In this document: positions 1 to 8,365 of the stretch, one piece after another
How positions within the stretch are numbered: position 1 is the first letter of the stretch
Layout of the letters: each line of letters begins with the position of its first letter
Assembly (NCBI RefSeq): GCF_003464595.1
Contig: NZ_QRZF01000003.1
Coordinates: 62,001-126,000, forward strand
DNA: 64,000 bases
Direction: 5' to 3'
Source: Bacteroides intestinalis
GTDB taxonomy: Bacteria > Bacteroidota > Bacteroidia > Bacteroidales > Bacteroidaceae
Notes under the pieces: model-generated
Seen by the model: only the letters and a program-made list of their open reading frames with translations
Databases searched by the model: none
Told to the model about the DNA's origin: nothing
Program-made: the position numbers and the translations under genes

Positions 1-411
1 GTAGATGCTAATGGAGTAGTGGGCATTGTCTATAAAACTTCTCCGCATTACTCTACCGTTATTCCGTTGCTGAACAGTAAATCGAGCATCAGTTGTAAGA
101 TTGTAGGCAGCGAGTATTTTGGTTATTTGAAGTGGGAATATGGAGATTCTCGCTTTGCATATCTGAAGGATTTACCTCGCCATGCAGAGTTCAACTTAGG
201 TGATACGGTGGTGACAAGTGGTTATTCTACAGTATTCCCAGCAGGAGTCATGGTGGGAACGGTGGATGATATGTCCGACTCTCACGACGGTCTCTCTTAT
301 CTGTTGAAGATAAAACTGGCTACGGACTTTGGTAAGGTGAGCAATGTGCGGGTAATTGCCCGTACCGGACAAGAGGAGCAGAAGATGCTGGAGAAGGAAG
401 AAGGGAAGTGA
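1..411 (+). CDS. mreC: Rod shape-determining protein MreC, C-terminal part
   Basis: The gene enters from the left edge with its frame open from base 1, so only about 136 residues of the C-terminal half are present. MreC is a periplasmic scaffold of the elongasome that links MreB/MreD to PBP2 and RodA. The segment has the beta-rich core typical of the MreC C-terminal domain (VGIVYKTSPHYSTVIPLLN, then GDTVVTSGYSTVFPAGVMVGTV). The assignment is supported by mreD, a PBP2 gene and rodA following in order. The stop codon lies at the start of a run of GTGATARR repeats, so the last residues of the protein abut a repeat element. The N-terminal membrane anchor and coiled coil lie outside the window. 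Confidence 0.93.
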   Translation, partial: VDANGVVGIVYKTSPHYSTVIPLLNSKSSISCKIVGSEYFGYLKWEYGDSRFAYLKDLPRHAEFNLGDTVVTSGYSTVFPAGVMVGTVDDMSDSHDGLSYLLKIKLATDFGKVSNVRVIARTGQEEQKMLEKEEGK

Positions 412-501
412 TGGAGTGATAAGGTGATAGAGTGATAGGAGTGATAAATGGTAGGGGAGTAGCCCCAATTGTAAATCGTAAATTGTAAATTGTAAATCGA
501 A
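412..501 (+). repeat. Composite short-repeat element between mreC and mreD
   Basis: Two simple repeats are joined here. The first half is purine-rich GTGATARR repeated about four times, beginning at the mreC stop codon. The second half is the heptamer AATTGTA (one copy AATCGTA) repeated about four times, running up to the mreD start. The first type recurs in the same orientation relative to its gene at the pnuC/thiN junction near 59205-59258. The second type resembles the AATTATG heptamers at 58469-58557. Confidence 0.75.
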
Positions 502-1002
502 TTGGTTCTCAATTATCTGCATAAAATAGGTTGGTTTATCGGTTTGGTACTATTGCAGGTACTGATACTGAATAATGTGCATATTGCCGGATATGCCACT
601 CCTTTTCTATATATCTATCTCATACTGAAATTCGAGTCGGAAACGCCGCGGAATGCTTTGATGCTGTGGGCGTTTTTCCTGGGACTGACGGTGGATATCT
701 TTTCGGACACACCGGGTATGAATGCTGCGGCAACGGTGGCTTTGGCTTTTTTACGCCCTACTTTCCTGCGTCTGTTCGTACCGCGAGATACGTTCGAAAA
801 TATAGTTCCTTCGATCAAATCGATGGGGATTGTTCCTTTCCTGAAGTATTTGGTTGTTAGCGTTTTTATTCATCATGCAATATTACTTACCATAGAATTC
901 TTTTCGTTCGCACATATCGGAACGTTGCTGCTGAGAATTGTGGCAAGTACGTTGCTGACTGTAACCTGTATCATGGCTATAGAAGGAGTGAAGAAGAAGT
1001 AA
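502..1002 (+). CDS. mreD: Rod shape-determining membrane protein MreD
   Basis: A 166-residue hydrophobic protein with about five membrane segments, matching the usual length and profile of MreD, the inner-membrane partner of MreC in the rod elongation complex. Its place between mreC and the PBP2 gene confirms the call. The frame opens with TTG at 502; I see no in-frame ATG that would leave the conserved first helix (GWFIGLVLLQVLILNN) intact, so TTG is the probable start. A heptamer repeat ends directly before it, so the original start region may have been replaced by the repeat. The stop is one base before the next ATG, as expected for a tightly coupled operon. Confidence 0.9.
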   Translation: MVLNYLHKIGWFIGLVLLQVLILNNVHIAGYATPFLYIYLILKFESETPRNALMLWAFFLGLTVDIFSDTPGMNAAATVALAFLRPTFLRLFVPRDTFENIVPSIKSMGIVPFLKYLVVSVFIHHAILLTIEFFSFAHIGTLLLRIVASTLLTVTCIMAIEGVKKK

Positions 1003-1003
1003 G

Positions 1004-2869
1004 ATGGCAAAAGATTATACACTCGAAAAGCGGAAATTAGTGATAGGTGGGGTAGCAATTGTGATTGTTATCATTTATATCATGCGTCTTTTTGTGTTGC
1101 AGATCATGACTGATACTTACAAGAAGAACGCAGATAGTAACGCTTTTCTCAATAAAATCCAGTATCCTTCACGCGGTGCGATTTATGACCGTAATGGAAA
1201 GTTGCTGGTGTTCAATCAACCTGCTTATGACATCACATTCGTGCCGCGAGAGGTGACGGAACTAGATACTCTCGATTTTTGCCGCACACTGAATATTACG
1301 AAAGAGCAGTTGCTGAAGCGAATGAAAGATGTGAAGAATCGTTGGATGAATCCCGGTTATTCCAGATATACGCATCAGGTGTTTATGACGCAGCTCTCAG
1401 CGGAAGAGTGCGGTGTATTCCAGGAAAAGCTTTTCAAATTTCCAGGCTTTTATATTCAGAGGCGTACTATCCGGCAATATTCCTATAACGCTGCCGGACA
1501 TGCTTTGGGGGATATCGGTGAGGTCTCAATGAGAGATATTGAGGCTGATGATTATTACATCCGCGGTGACTATGTAGGTAAGCAAGGTATAGAGAAGTCT
1601 TATGAAAAGTACCTGCGTGGTGAAAAAGGAGTGGAGGTTTTGCTTCGTGATGCGCATGGACGTATTCAGGGGCACTATATGGATGGCAAACTGGATCGGC
1701 CATCGATACCGGGCAAGAATCTGAAATTAGGATTGGATATTGATTTGCAGATGTTGGGTGAGCGTCTGATGAAGAATAAAATCGGTGCAATTGTGGCTAT
1801 TGAGCCGGAAACGGGAGAGATTTTATGTCTGGTATCGGCACCTAATTTTGATCCGCATCTGATGATCGGACGTCAGCGTGGGAAAAACCATAATATGTTG
1901 CAGAAAGATAAACAGAAACCGCTGCTGAACCGTGCGATTATGGGTGTTTATCCTCCGGGATCTACTTTTAAAACAGCCCAGGCACTGACATTCTTACAAG
2001 AAGGTATCATACAGCCGTCCACATCGTTTCCTTGTTCTCATGGATTTATTTATGGAGGTTTGCGTGTGGGATGTCACGGACACGGATCACCACTTCCGTT
2101 GATACCGGCTATTGCCACTTCATGTAATGCTTATTTCTGTTGGGGGCTTTATCGCATGTTTGGTGATAAGAAATACGGTTCGCCGCAGAATGCACTTACT
2201 GTATGGAAAGATCACATGGTTTCTCAAGGATTTGGTTATAAGCTGGGAACGGACTTGCCGGGTGAGAAACGTGGATTTATCCCTAATGCAGGTGTTTATG
2301 ATAAAGCCTATCGTGGATCATGGAATGGATTGACGGTAATCAGTATCTCTATCGGTCAGGGTGAAGTTTTAAGTACACCTTTGCAAATGGCAAACTTAGC
2401 GGCTACCATCGCCAATCGTGGTTATTTTGTGACTCCGCATATTGTGAAGGATATTCAGGATGCAGAATTGGATAGTACCTACCGGGAGCGTCGTTACACT
2501 TCTATTGATCGCTCTTATTATGAAGAAATTGTAGAAGGTATGCGGGCTGCCGTTACGGGAGTTACCGGAAGTGCTACTTGCCGTATAGCCGGAACTATCC
2601 TGCCGGGTGTAGAAGTCTGTGGAAAGACAGGTACGGCACAGAATCGAGGACATGACCACTCTGCATTTATAGGTTTTGCCCCGATGGACAAGCCGAAGAT
2701 CGCTATTGCCGTTTATGTGGAGAATGGGGGTTGGGGTGCAACCTATGGAGTACCTTATGGTGCTTTAATGATGGAACAGTATTTGAATGGAAAACTTTCG
2801 CCTGCCAGTGAGGAAAGAGCGGAAGAAATGAGTAATCGTGTGATAATGTATGGTGACGAGGAGAGATAG
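1004..2869 (+). CDS. mrdA: Penicillin-binding protein 2 (peptidoglycan transpeptidase)
   Basis: A 621-residue class B PBP that crosslinks lateral-wall peptidoglycan together with RodA. One N-terminal membrane helix (about residues 12-32) is followed by the PBP dimerisation domain with the SRGAIYDRNG motif, then the transpeptidase domain. The active-site motifs are all visible: YPPGSTFK (serine near residue 322), SCN in TSCNAYF, and KTGTAQ near residue 540. Length and order are normal for the family. The 3' end overlaps rodA by 20 bases, as is common for this pair. Confidence 0.95.
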   Translation: MAKDYTLEKRKLVIGGVAIVIVIIYIMRLFVLQIMTDTYKKNADSNAFLNKIQYPSRGAIYDRNGKLLVFNQPAYDITFVPREVTELDTLDFCRTLNITKEQLLKRMKDVKNRWMNPGYSRYTHQVFMTQLSAEECGVFQEKLFKFPGFYIQRRTIRQYSYNAAGHALGDIGEVSMRDIEADDYYIRGDYVGKQGIEKSYEKYLRGEKGVEVLLRDAHGRIQGHYMDGKLDRPSIPGKNLKLGLDIDLQMLGERLMKNKIGAIVAIEPETGEILCLVSAPNFDPHLMIGRQRGKNHNMLQKDKQKPLLNRAIMGVYPPGSTFKTAQALTFLQEGIIQPSTSFPCSHGFIYGGLRVGCHGHGSPLPLIPAIATSCNAYFCWGLYRMFGDKKYGSPQNALTVWKDHMVSQGFGYKLGTDLPGEKRGFIPNAGVYDKAYRGSWNGLTVISISIGQGEVLSTPLQMANLAATIANRGYFVTPHIVKDIQDAELDSTYRERRYTSIDRSYYEEIVEGMRAAVTGVTGSATCRIAGTILPGVEVCGKTGTAQNRGHDHSAFIGFAPMDKPKIAIAVYVENGGWGATYGVPYGALMMEQYLNGKLSPASEERAEEMSNRVIMYGDEER

Positions 2870-4316
2870 TATATGGAAATCACTGGATTGGGTAACGATC
2901 TGTGTTTACTTGATTCTGATTGCATTCGGTTGGTTCAGCGTTTGCGGGGCAAGCTATGATTATGGCGACCGTGACTTCTGGGATTTCTCCACTCGTGCAG
3001 GTAAGCAACTGGTTTGGATCATTTGCTCTTTTGGATTGGGGTTTGTGCTGTTGATGCTTGAAGATAGCGTTTATGATATGTTTGCCTATCTTATTTATAT
3101 AGCACTTGCCATATTACTTGTGGTCACTATCTTTATAGCACCTGATACGAAGGGGTCGAGGTCGTGGCTGGTCATGGGACCGGTAAGTTTGCAGCCGGCG
3201 GAATTTGCCAAGTTTGCTACGGCACTGGCGCTTGCCAAGTATATGAATTCCTATTCGTTCACCATGAAGAACTGGAAGAATATCCTGATGATGGTTTTTC
3301 TTATTCTGTTCCCGATGATACTTATTATCTTGCAGCGGGAGACGGGCTCAGCGTTGGTATATACTGCTTTCTTTTTGGTTCTGTATCGGGAGGGGATGCC
3401 GGGGGTAGTTCTGTTTTCCGGGTTGTGCGCGGTAGTTTACTTTGTGGTAGGTATTCGGTTTGATCAGGTGTTTATTGCCGATACGCCGACGCCGATAGGG
3501 GAGTTTGCTGTGCTCTCGATGGTCTTGCTGTCTGCGGCAGGAATGGTGTGGGTTTATAAGAAGAAATGGGAACCGGTACGCAATATATTGTTAGTTACCA
3601 TTGGAGTGTTGTTAATCGCTTATTTTATATCGGAATATGTGACTCCGTTTAATTTGGTTTGGGTGCAATGGGGACTGTGTGTGCTGGTAGTTGGATACCT
3701 TATTTTCCTTTCGTTGAGTGAGCGTCATCTTAGTTATTTCCTGATAGGTATGTTTGCTATTGGTTCTATCGGTTTCTTATATTCCAGTGATTACTTCTTT
3801 AATAAAGTATTGGAGCCTCACCAGCAGATACGTATCAAGGTGGTATTAGGCATGGAAGAAGATTTGGCTGGTGCCGGATACAATGTCAACCAGTCGAAGA
3901 TAGCTATCGGCTCCGGTGGTCTGACAGGAAAGGGATTTCTGAATGGTACTCAGACTAAGCTGAAATATGTACCCGAACAAGATACGGACTTTATTTTCTG
4001 CACAGTGGGTGAAGAAGAAGGATTTATAGGTTCTACTGCCGTGCTGCTCTTATTCCTTATATTAATACTCCGTCTGATTGCTGTGGCGGAACGGCAACCG
4101 TCTACTTTTGGTCGAGTCTATGGGTATTCGGTTGTTAGTATATTCCTGTTCCACCTATTTGTTAATGTAGGTATGGTGCTGGGATTGACACCTGTGATTG
4201 GTATTCCGCTGCCATTCTTTAGTTATGGTGGTTCTTCGCTTTGGGGATTCACTATCTTGCTGTTCATCTTCCTGCGGATTGATGCAGGACGTAAAAAGAG
4301 ACTGTCAGCGTTTTAA
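2850..4316 (+). CDS. rodA: Rod-shape SEDS glycosyltransferase RodA
   Basis: A 488-residue SEDS-family polytopic membrane protein that polymerises lipid II into glycan strands for side-wall growth, acting with PBP2 upstream. Family motifs seen include GSRSWLVMGPVSLQPAEFAK, the segment AGAGYNVNQSKIAIGSGGLTGKGF, and the C-terminal LPFFSYGGSS. The protein is longer than enterobacterial RodA because of an extra membrane stretch in the middle (about residues 215-310), which I believe is usual in Bacteroidetes. Translation probably couples to mrdA through the 20-base overlap. Its stop codon overlaps the convergent gldH by 12 bases with no spacer and no evident terminator. Confidence 0.95.
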   Translation: MVTRRDSIWKSLDWVTICVYLILIAFGWFSVCGASYDYGDRDFWDFSTRAGKQLVWIICSFGLGFVLLMLEDSVYDMFAYLIYIALAILLVVTIFIAPDTKGSRSWLVMGPVSLQPAEFAKFATALALAKYMNSYSFTMKNWKNILMMVFLILFPMILIILQRETGSALVYTAFFLVLYREGMPGVVLFSGLCAVVYFVVGIRFDQVFIADTPTPIGEFAVLSMVLLSAAGMVWVYKKKWEPVRNILLVTIGVLLIAYFISEYVTPFNLVWVQWGLCVLVVGYLIFLSLSERHLSYFLIGMFAIGSIGFLYSSDYFFNKVLEPHQQIRIKVVLGMEEDLAGAGYNVNQSKIAIGSGGLTGKGFLNGTQTKLKYVPEQDTDFIFCTVGEEEGFIGSTAVLLLFLILILRLIAVAERQPSTFGRVYGYSVVSIFLFHLFVNVGMVLGLTPVIGIPLPFFSYGGSSLWGFTILLFIFLRIDAGRKKRLSAF

Positions 4317-4790
4317 TTTGATTCCTACATCATTGATACCGGGAAGAACTTCGTCCGGTAGAAGGTGTATGATTTTGAAGCGGTATTCCCCGGCTTTTCC
4401 AATACGGATGAAGCCTGCTGGGAGAGTTGATTGATATAACCCACCCCAGCCATCTCCTAACCAAATACCTGCATTGTCAGCAAGTCGTAGTTCCAATGTA
4501 TCCCGCTTGATATTTGGAGCTTCCGGACTGTCGTAGTAGACGAGTAAAGGTAGATTCTGATACGGATAATTGTTCCGGTTTCTTACTTCTACGGATACAT
4601 TGTAGAGTGTAGCAGAGTCTGCAACCGAAACATTGAAGAATAGTGTGTCATTCCGCTGCCAGCCTTCCGTTGGCAGGGATTGAAAAGAATGATATACAGT
4701 CTGTTCATCGCAGGCTGTGTAGAAGCTTGCGATGAACAGCAGTATTAAACTCTTCAGAAGAGATGTTTTATTCTTGAGCAGGTTTTTCAT
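4305..4790 (-). CDS. gldH: Gliding motility lipoprotein GldH
   Basis: A 161-residue lipoprotein. The start at 4790 (MKNLLKNK) is preferred because it yields a lysine-rich signal peptide ending in a lipobox with acceptor Cys27 (FYTACDEQ); the frame is open further upstream but that part only shadows ricT. The body (YHSFQSLPTEGWQRNDTLFF, then DSATLYNVSVEVRNRNNYPYQNL) matches the GldH family. GldH was named for flavobacterial gliding, yet it is kept in non-gliding Bacteroides, where its role is not settled. The gene overlaps the 3' end of ricT by 23 bases and is the last gene of the metF-holB-ricT-gldH run, and it also overlaps rodA tail to tail. Confidence 0.88.
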   Translation of the reverse strand: MKNLLKNKTSLLKSLILLFIASFYTACDEQTVYHSFQSLPTEGWQRNDTLFFNVSVADSATLYNVSVEVRNRNNYPYQNLPLLVYYDSPEAPNIKRDTLELRLADNAGIWLGDGWGGLYQSTLPAGFIRIGKAGEYRFKIIHLLPDEVLPGINDVGIKLKR

Positions 4791-6105
4791 TTCCGGCTGG
4801 TTTCTCTCCTTGTGGTCTGGGTGGATTGTTAGGGCGTTTGGGTTTGTTGCGCCTGGGTTGTTCTCCCCGTCGCTGATCGCCTTGTGGTTTGGGCTTATCA
4901 CCTTGCGGTCTGGGCTCACCTTGTGGGCGTGGTCTGGATTGCTGATCTCCGGGTTGATTCGGATTTCCTTTTTTCTTTTTCTTGCGGTTGTTATTACCGC
5001 CGTTTCCATTTCCACCACCGTTATTTTCTCCACCGTTTTTACCTTTACGGCTACGATCAAAGCGGGTTAAGCTTTCCTGTTCCAACAAATCTATTGGTTT
5101 CTTGGGTTCCACTTGGCGTGCTTCTTCTACAAGACTTTCTGGTTTAGTACCCCGTTTGTTCATACCGATGATTTCAAATGCACGCTTTCCACTGATTGTT
5201 ACCAGATTGGCAGGAATGTTCTTGTCGGTAGAGTAGGTTATCTGATTGCTCAGAATATCTGCCTTAAAGAAATAGAAAGTACCGTCTTTGGTTTCCAACT
5301 CGATCTCCCTGGAAGGAAGACGTTTCTGAGCTTCCACATAGCAGTCCACTTCATAGTTGAGACAGCATTTTAGTTTGGCACATTGTCCTGCCAGTTTTTG
5401 CGGATTGAGAGAAATATCCTGATAACGGGCGGCGCTTGTGGATACTGACACGAAAGAAGTCATCCAGGTGGCACAGCAGAGCTCGCGTCCACAAGGACCA
5501 ATACCACCGATTCGTCCGGCCTCCTGGCGTGCACCAATCTGCTTCATTTCAATGCGGACATGGAAAGCATCTGCCAATACCTTAATCAGCTGACGGAAGT
5601 CTACACGCTCGTCGGCAATATAATAGAAAATAGCTTTGTTGCCGTCTCCCTGATATTCCACATCACCGATTTTCATGTTGAGATTCAGGTTGAGTGCAAT
5701 CTGTCGGGCGCGTATCATGGTGCTATGTTCGCGTCCTTTGGCCTCATTATATTTGTCCATATCTACCTGTTTGGCTTTACGGTAGATACGCTTGATATCA
5801 GCCTCAGACTTGATGTTAGCTTTTCGCATTTGCAGCGGAACAAGACGTCCGGTTAGGGTTACTACACCGATGTCATGCCCCGGTGTTGCTTCTACGGCCA
5901 CGATGTCGCCCTTTTCAAGAGGTATATGGTTGCTATTGCGGAAATATCCTTTGCGGGTATTCTTGAACTGAACTTCTACCAGGTCGCTTTCTTCTCCGTT
6001 TCCGGGAATGTCGGCCAGCCAGTCGTAGGTATTCAGTTGCTTGTCTTGCCTGCCGCAACTTTTGCAGCAGAGACCTCCGCTTCCGTTATGTAGTTTAAAA
6101 TCCAT
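4768..6105 (-). CDS. ricT: PSP1-domain protein RicT (YaaT family)
   Basis: A 445-residue protein. In Bacillus, RicT is part of a cluster-binding complex that affects RNase Y and thereby mRNA processing; the function in Bacteroides is inferred only. A short cysteine motif (CCKSCG) near residue 14 precedes the PSP1 core, which carries IGGIGPCGRELCCATWM and a downstream CAKLKCCLNYE, so the cysteines proposed to hold an iron-sulfur centre are present. The last roughly 105 residues are low complexity, rich in Gly, Asn, Lys, Arg and repeated PQG units, and probably form a disordered, basic, possibly RNA-binding tail. Order is holB, ricT, gldH, with a 23-base overlap with gldH. Confidence 0.88.
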   Translation of the reverse strand: MDFKLHNGSGGLCCKSCGRQDKQLNTYDWLADIPGNGEESDLVEVQFKNTRKGYFRNSNHIPLEKGDIVAVEATPGHDIGVVTLTGRLVPLQMRKANIKSEADIKRIYRKAKQVDMDKYNEAKGREHSTMIRARQIALNLNLNMKIGDVEYQGDGNKAIFYYIADERVDFRQLIKVLADAFHVRIEMKQIGARQEAGRIGGIGPCGRELCCATWMTSFVSVSTSAARYQDISLNPQKLAGQCAKLKCCLNYEVDCYVEAQKRLPSREIELETKDGTFYFFKADILSNQITYSTDKNIPANLVTISGKRAFEIIGMNKRGTKPESLVEEARQVEPKKPIDLLEQESLTRFDRSRKGKNGGENNGGGNGNGGNNNRKKKKKGNPNQPGDQQSRPRPQGEPRPQGDKPKPQGDQRRGEQPRRNKPKRPNNPPRPQGEKPAGNEKPAQE

Positions 6106-6146
6106 TTTTTTATTTATGATTGAGATTACTACTATATATCTGATTT

Positions 6147-7265
6147 CTACTGTTTCAGTAGAACTATCATTTTCAATGAAAAATCAAAGAAGACCATCCT
6201 TGCATTTACATTTTGCTCAATATGTATCTGCGCTTCGCTCAATTCATCCATCATTCCCATTACATTCCGTTCGTTGATAAAAGGGGCGAAGCGGGTCGCA
6301 AAGTTTTGTTCGGGTAAAGTCATGTAACTCATCTCTTTGCAATGCAGGTTATAGATGAAATTCTCGCGTATCATACGCTGGGCGTATGTCAGGAAGTTCT
6401 TCTGTCGTTCTCGTCCCATGCCTGCCAGTTGCTCACTCCATTGCTTCATTTCACGTATCTTCCGTTGATAGGAAAGACGCATGAGACTGACAAAGAGTTC
6501 AAAGAACAGTTCATTTTCTTCGTTCAGATGAATGGTTTCCAATGCTTTGATAAAGTCACCGTTGGCAAGATGCGCCAAGGTGAAACTATCATTAGGACGT
6601 ACACCATATTTCTGTTGCAAGGCGTTGGCAATATCCGTTTCTTCTATTTTACGGATGTTGAAGCGTTGCGTACGGCTCAGGATTGTCGGCAGTATCATGT
6701 CCGGAGTTTCGGATATCAATAGGAATACTGTCTTTTCGGGAGGCTCTTCCAGAAGTTTCAATAACTTATTGGCACAAACTACGTGCATTTTCTCCGGTAG
6801 CCAGACGATAGTAACCTTGTAGCCACCCTCGCTCGATTTCAGACTGAGCTTACGTACTATCTCGTCACTCTCCTTTGCATAGATGATGGCTTGTCCGTTT
6901 TCAGCATCCATCTCATTCAGCCAGTGGTTTAGACTGAAATAAGGGCTGTTTAGCACCAGATGGCGCCAGTCAGCTATGTAATCGTCGCACACTTCTTTCT
7001 TTCCTTTTTTTACGATGGGAAAGACGAAATGTACATCGGGATGTACCAGCTTATTCCACTTTACGCAGGAGGGACAAGTGCCACAGGCGTCTGTATCTGT
7101 ACGGTTCGGGCAACAGATGTAACGGGCATAAGCCATTGCCAACGGAAGTTTTCCCACTCCCGATGGACCGCAGAAGAGCTGAGCATGAGGAATACGCCCC
7201 TCTTGCACTTCCTGCCGGAGTCGCTGTTTGGCTGCTTCTTGTCCTATTACCTCTTTGAAAAACAC
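6147..7265 (-). CDS. holB: DNA polymerase III delta' subunit
   Basis: A 372-residue clamp-loader subunit. The N-terminal AAA+ domain has a P-loop CGPSGVGKLPLA at residues 32-43, where the usual Thr/Ser after Lys is Leu; this fits the known inability of delta' to hydrolyse ATP. A four-cysteine zinc module follows (near residues 52, 61, 64 and 67, in CCPNRTDTDACGTCPSC), then the SRTQRF segment (sensor 1/arginine-finger region of delta'). It lies between metF and ricT on the same strand, with a 41-base gap to ricT. In many Bacteroidetes holB and ricT are neighbours, which supports the call. Confidence 0.92.
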   Translation of the reverse strand: MFFKEVIGQEAAKQRLRQEVQEGRIPHAQLFCGPSGVGKLPLAMAYARYICCPNRTDTDACGTCPSCVKWNKLVHPDVHFVFPIVKKGKKEVCDDYIADWRHLVLNSPYFSLNHWLNEMDAENGQAIIYAKESDEIVRKLSLKSSEGGYKVTIVWLPEKMHVVCANKLLKLLEEPPEKTVFLLISETPDMILPTILSRTQRFNIRKIEETDIANALQQKYGVRPNDSFTLAHLANGDFIKALETIHLNEENELFFELFVSLMRLSYQRKIREMKQWSEQLAGMGRERQKNFLTYAQRMIRENFIYNLHCKEMSYMTLPEQNFATRFAPFINERNVMGMMDELSEAQIHIEQNVNARMVFFDFSLKMIVLLKQ

Positions 7266-7316
7266 GATATTATATATGGTTTTATAATTTACAACTAATG
7301 TTACTTGATTTCGGCC

Positions 7317-8270
7317 TTAGTATACCAGCTTTGCAACTTCTTTTATACTGTCCACTGCACCGATGGAGTAGAAGTGAATACTGGGTACTCCATGTTCCAC
7401 TAATTCCTTACATTGCTTAACACACCATTCGATGCCTACTTGTTTGGCTTCTTCATCCGTTTTGCATTTCATCGCTTCGCATGTCAGTTCTTCGGGCAAG
7501 TCCACTTTGAACGTCTTGGGTATCATGCTGATTTGAGATATCTTCTTGAACGGTTTGATACCTGGAATGATGGGAATGGTAACTCCGGCTTTCCGGGCAC
7601 GTTCTACAAAGTCGAAGTATTTCTGGTTATCATAGAAAAGCTGTGTAACAGCATATTCTGCACCGGCTTCCATTTTCTTTTTCAGCCAGTAGATATCAGT
7701 GTCAATATTGGGAGCTTCTTCGTGTTTTTCGGGATAACACGCCACACCATAGGAAAATGGTGTATTGGTCACTTTCATTTCCGAGCCATCTACGAAGATA
7801 CCTTTATTGAAGTTATTGATTTGTTCTTGCAATTCAGTGGCATGATGGTAGCCATCGCCTTCGGGAGTGAAGACGGACTCATGTTTTGCTTTATCTCCAC
7901 GTAATACCAGTAAGTCGGTAATACCCAGGAATTGCAGATCGAGCAGTACATATTCCGTCTCTTCGCGGGTGAAACCACTACAAAGAAGATGCGGAACTAC
8001 AGTAATATTATATCTGTTTTGGATAGCGGCAGCTACGGCAACAGTTCCGGGACGGCGGCGCAAGCGATTGCGCTGAAATAAACCGTTTCCCAGATCTTTG
8101 TACACATATTCGCTGCGATGTGTGGTGATATTGATGTATTTCGGGTCAAATTCCCGCAAAGTATCTATGGTGTCGTACAGCTTTTCGATGCCTGTGCCTT
8201 TCAGCGGTGGCAGTATTTCAAAAGAGAAAGCTGTCTTCTCGTTGCTGTGTATCAGGTCGATAATTCTCAT
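7317..8270 (-). CDS. metF: Methylenetetrahydrofolate reductase
   Basis: A 317-residue flavoprotein that reduces 5,10-methylene-THF to 5-methyl-THF, the methyl donor for methionine. Family features include FSFEILPPLKGTG at the N-terminus, the folate/FAD segment VVPHLLCSGFTREE, LVLRGD, GVACYPEKHEEAPN, and AVTQLFYDN. Length is normal for the bacterial single-domain enzyme. It probably starts the operon metF-holB-ricT-gldH. A -7 box (TATTTTTG, minus strand 8330-8323) and a 17-bp palindrome (8286-8302) lie in its leader. metA, another methionine gene, is only 2.4 kb away but on the other strand. Confidence 0.95.
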   Translation of the reverse strand: MRIIDLIHSNEKTAFSFEILPPLKGTGIEKLYDTIDTLREFDPKYINITTHRSEYVYKDLGNGLFQRNRLRRRPGTVAVAAAIQNRYNITVVPHLLCSGFTREETEYVLLDLQFLGITDLLVLRGDKAKHESVFTPEGDGYHHATELQEQINNFNKGIFVDGSEMKVTNTPFSYGVACYPEKHEEAPNIDTDIYWLKKKMEAGAEYAVTQLFYDNQKYFDFVERARKAGVTIPIIPGIKPFKKISQISMIPKTFKVDLPEELTCEAMKCKTDEEAKQVGIEWCVKQCKELVEHGVPSIHFYSIGAVDSIKEVAKLVY

Positions 8271-8285
8271 TTCTTTTTCGTTGTC

Positions 8286-8302
8286 TTTGTTCGATGAACA
8301 AA
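8286..8302 (-). promoter_or_regulatory. Palindrome in the metF leader, near the predicted transcription start
   Basis: The 17-bp inverted repeat TTTGTTCGATGAACAAA has 7-bp perfect arms and a 3-base centre. It lies about 15-30 bases downstream of a -7 match (TATTTTTG, minus strand, 8330-8323), so it is either an operator or a small hairpin in the 5' leader of metF. Confidence 0.4.
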
Positions 8303-8365
8303 ACTTATTTGTACATTGGGAACAAAAATACGAAAAAGAAATGAGATATGCTTTTTTTTATTGGG

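Noticed and set aside
4791..5060. Extended reading frame upstream of gldH
   Set aside because: It only mirrors the repetitive ricT tail in another frame; the lipoprotein signal starts at 4790.
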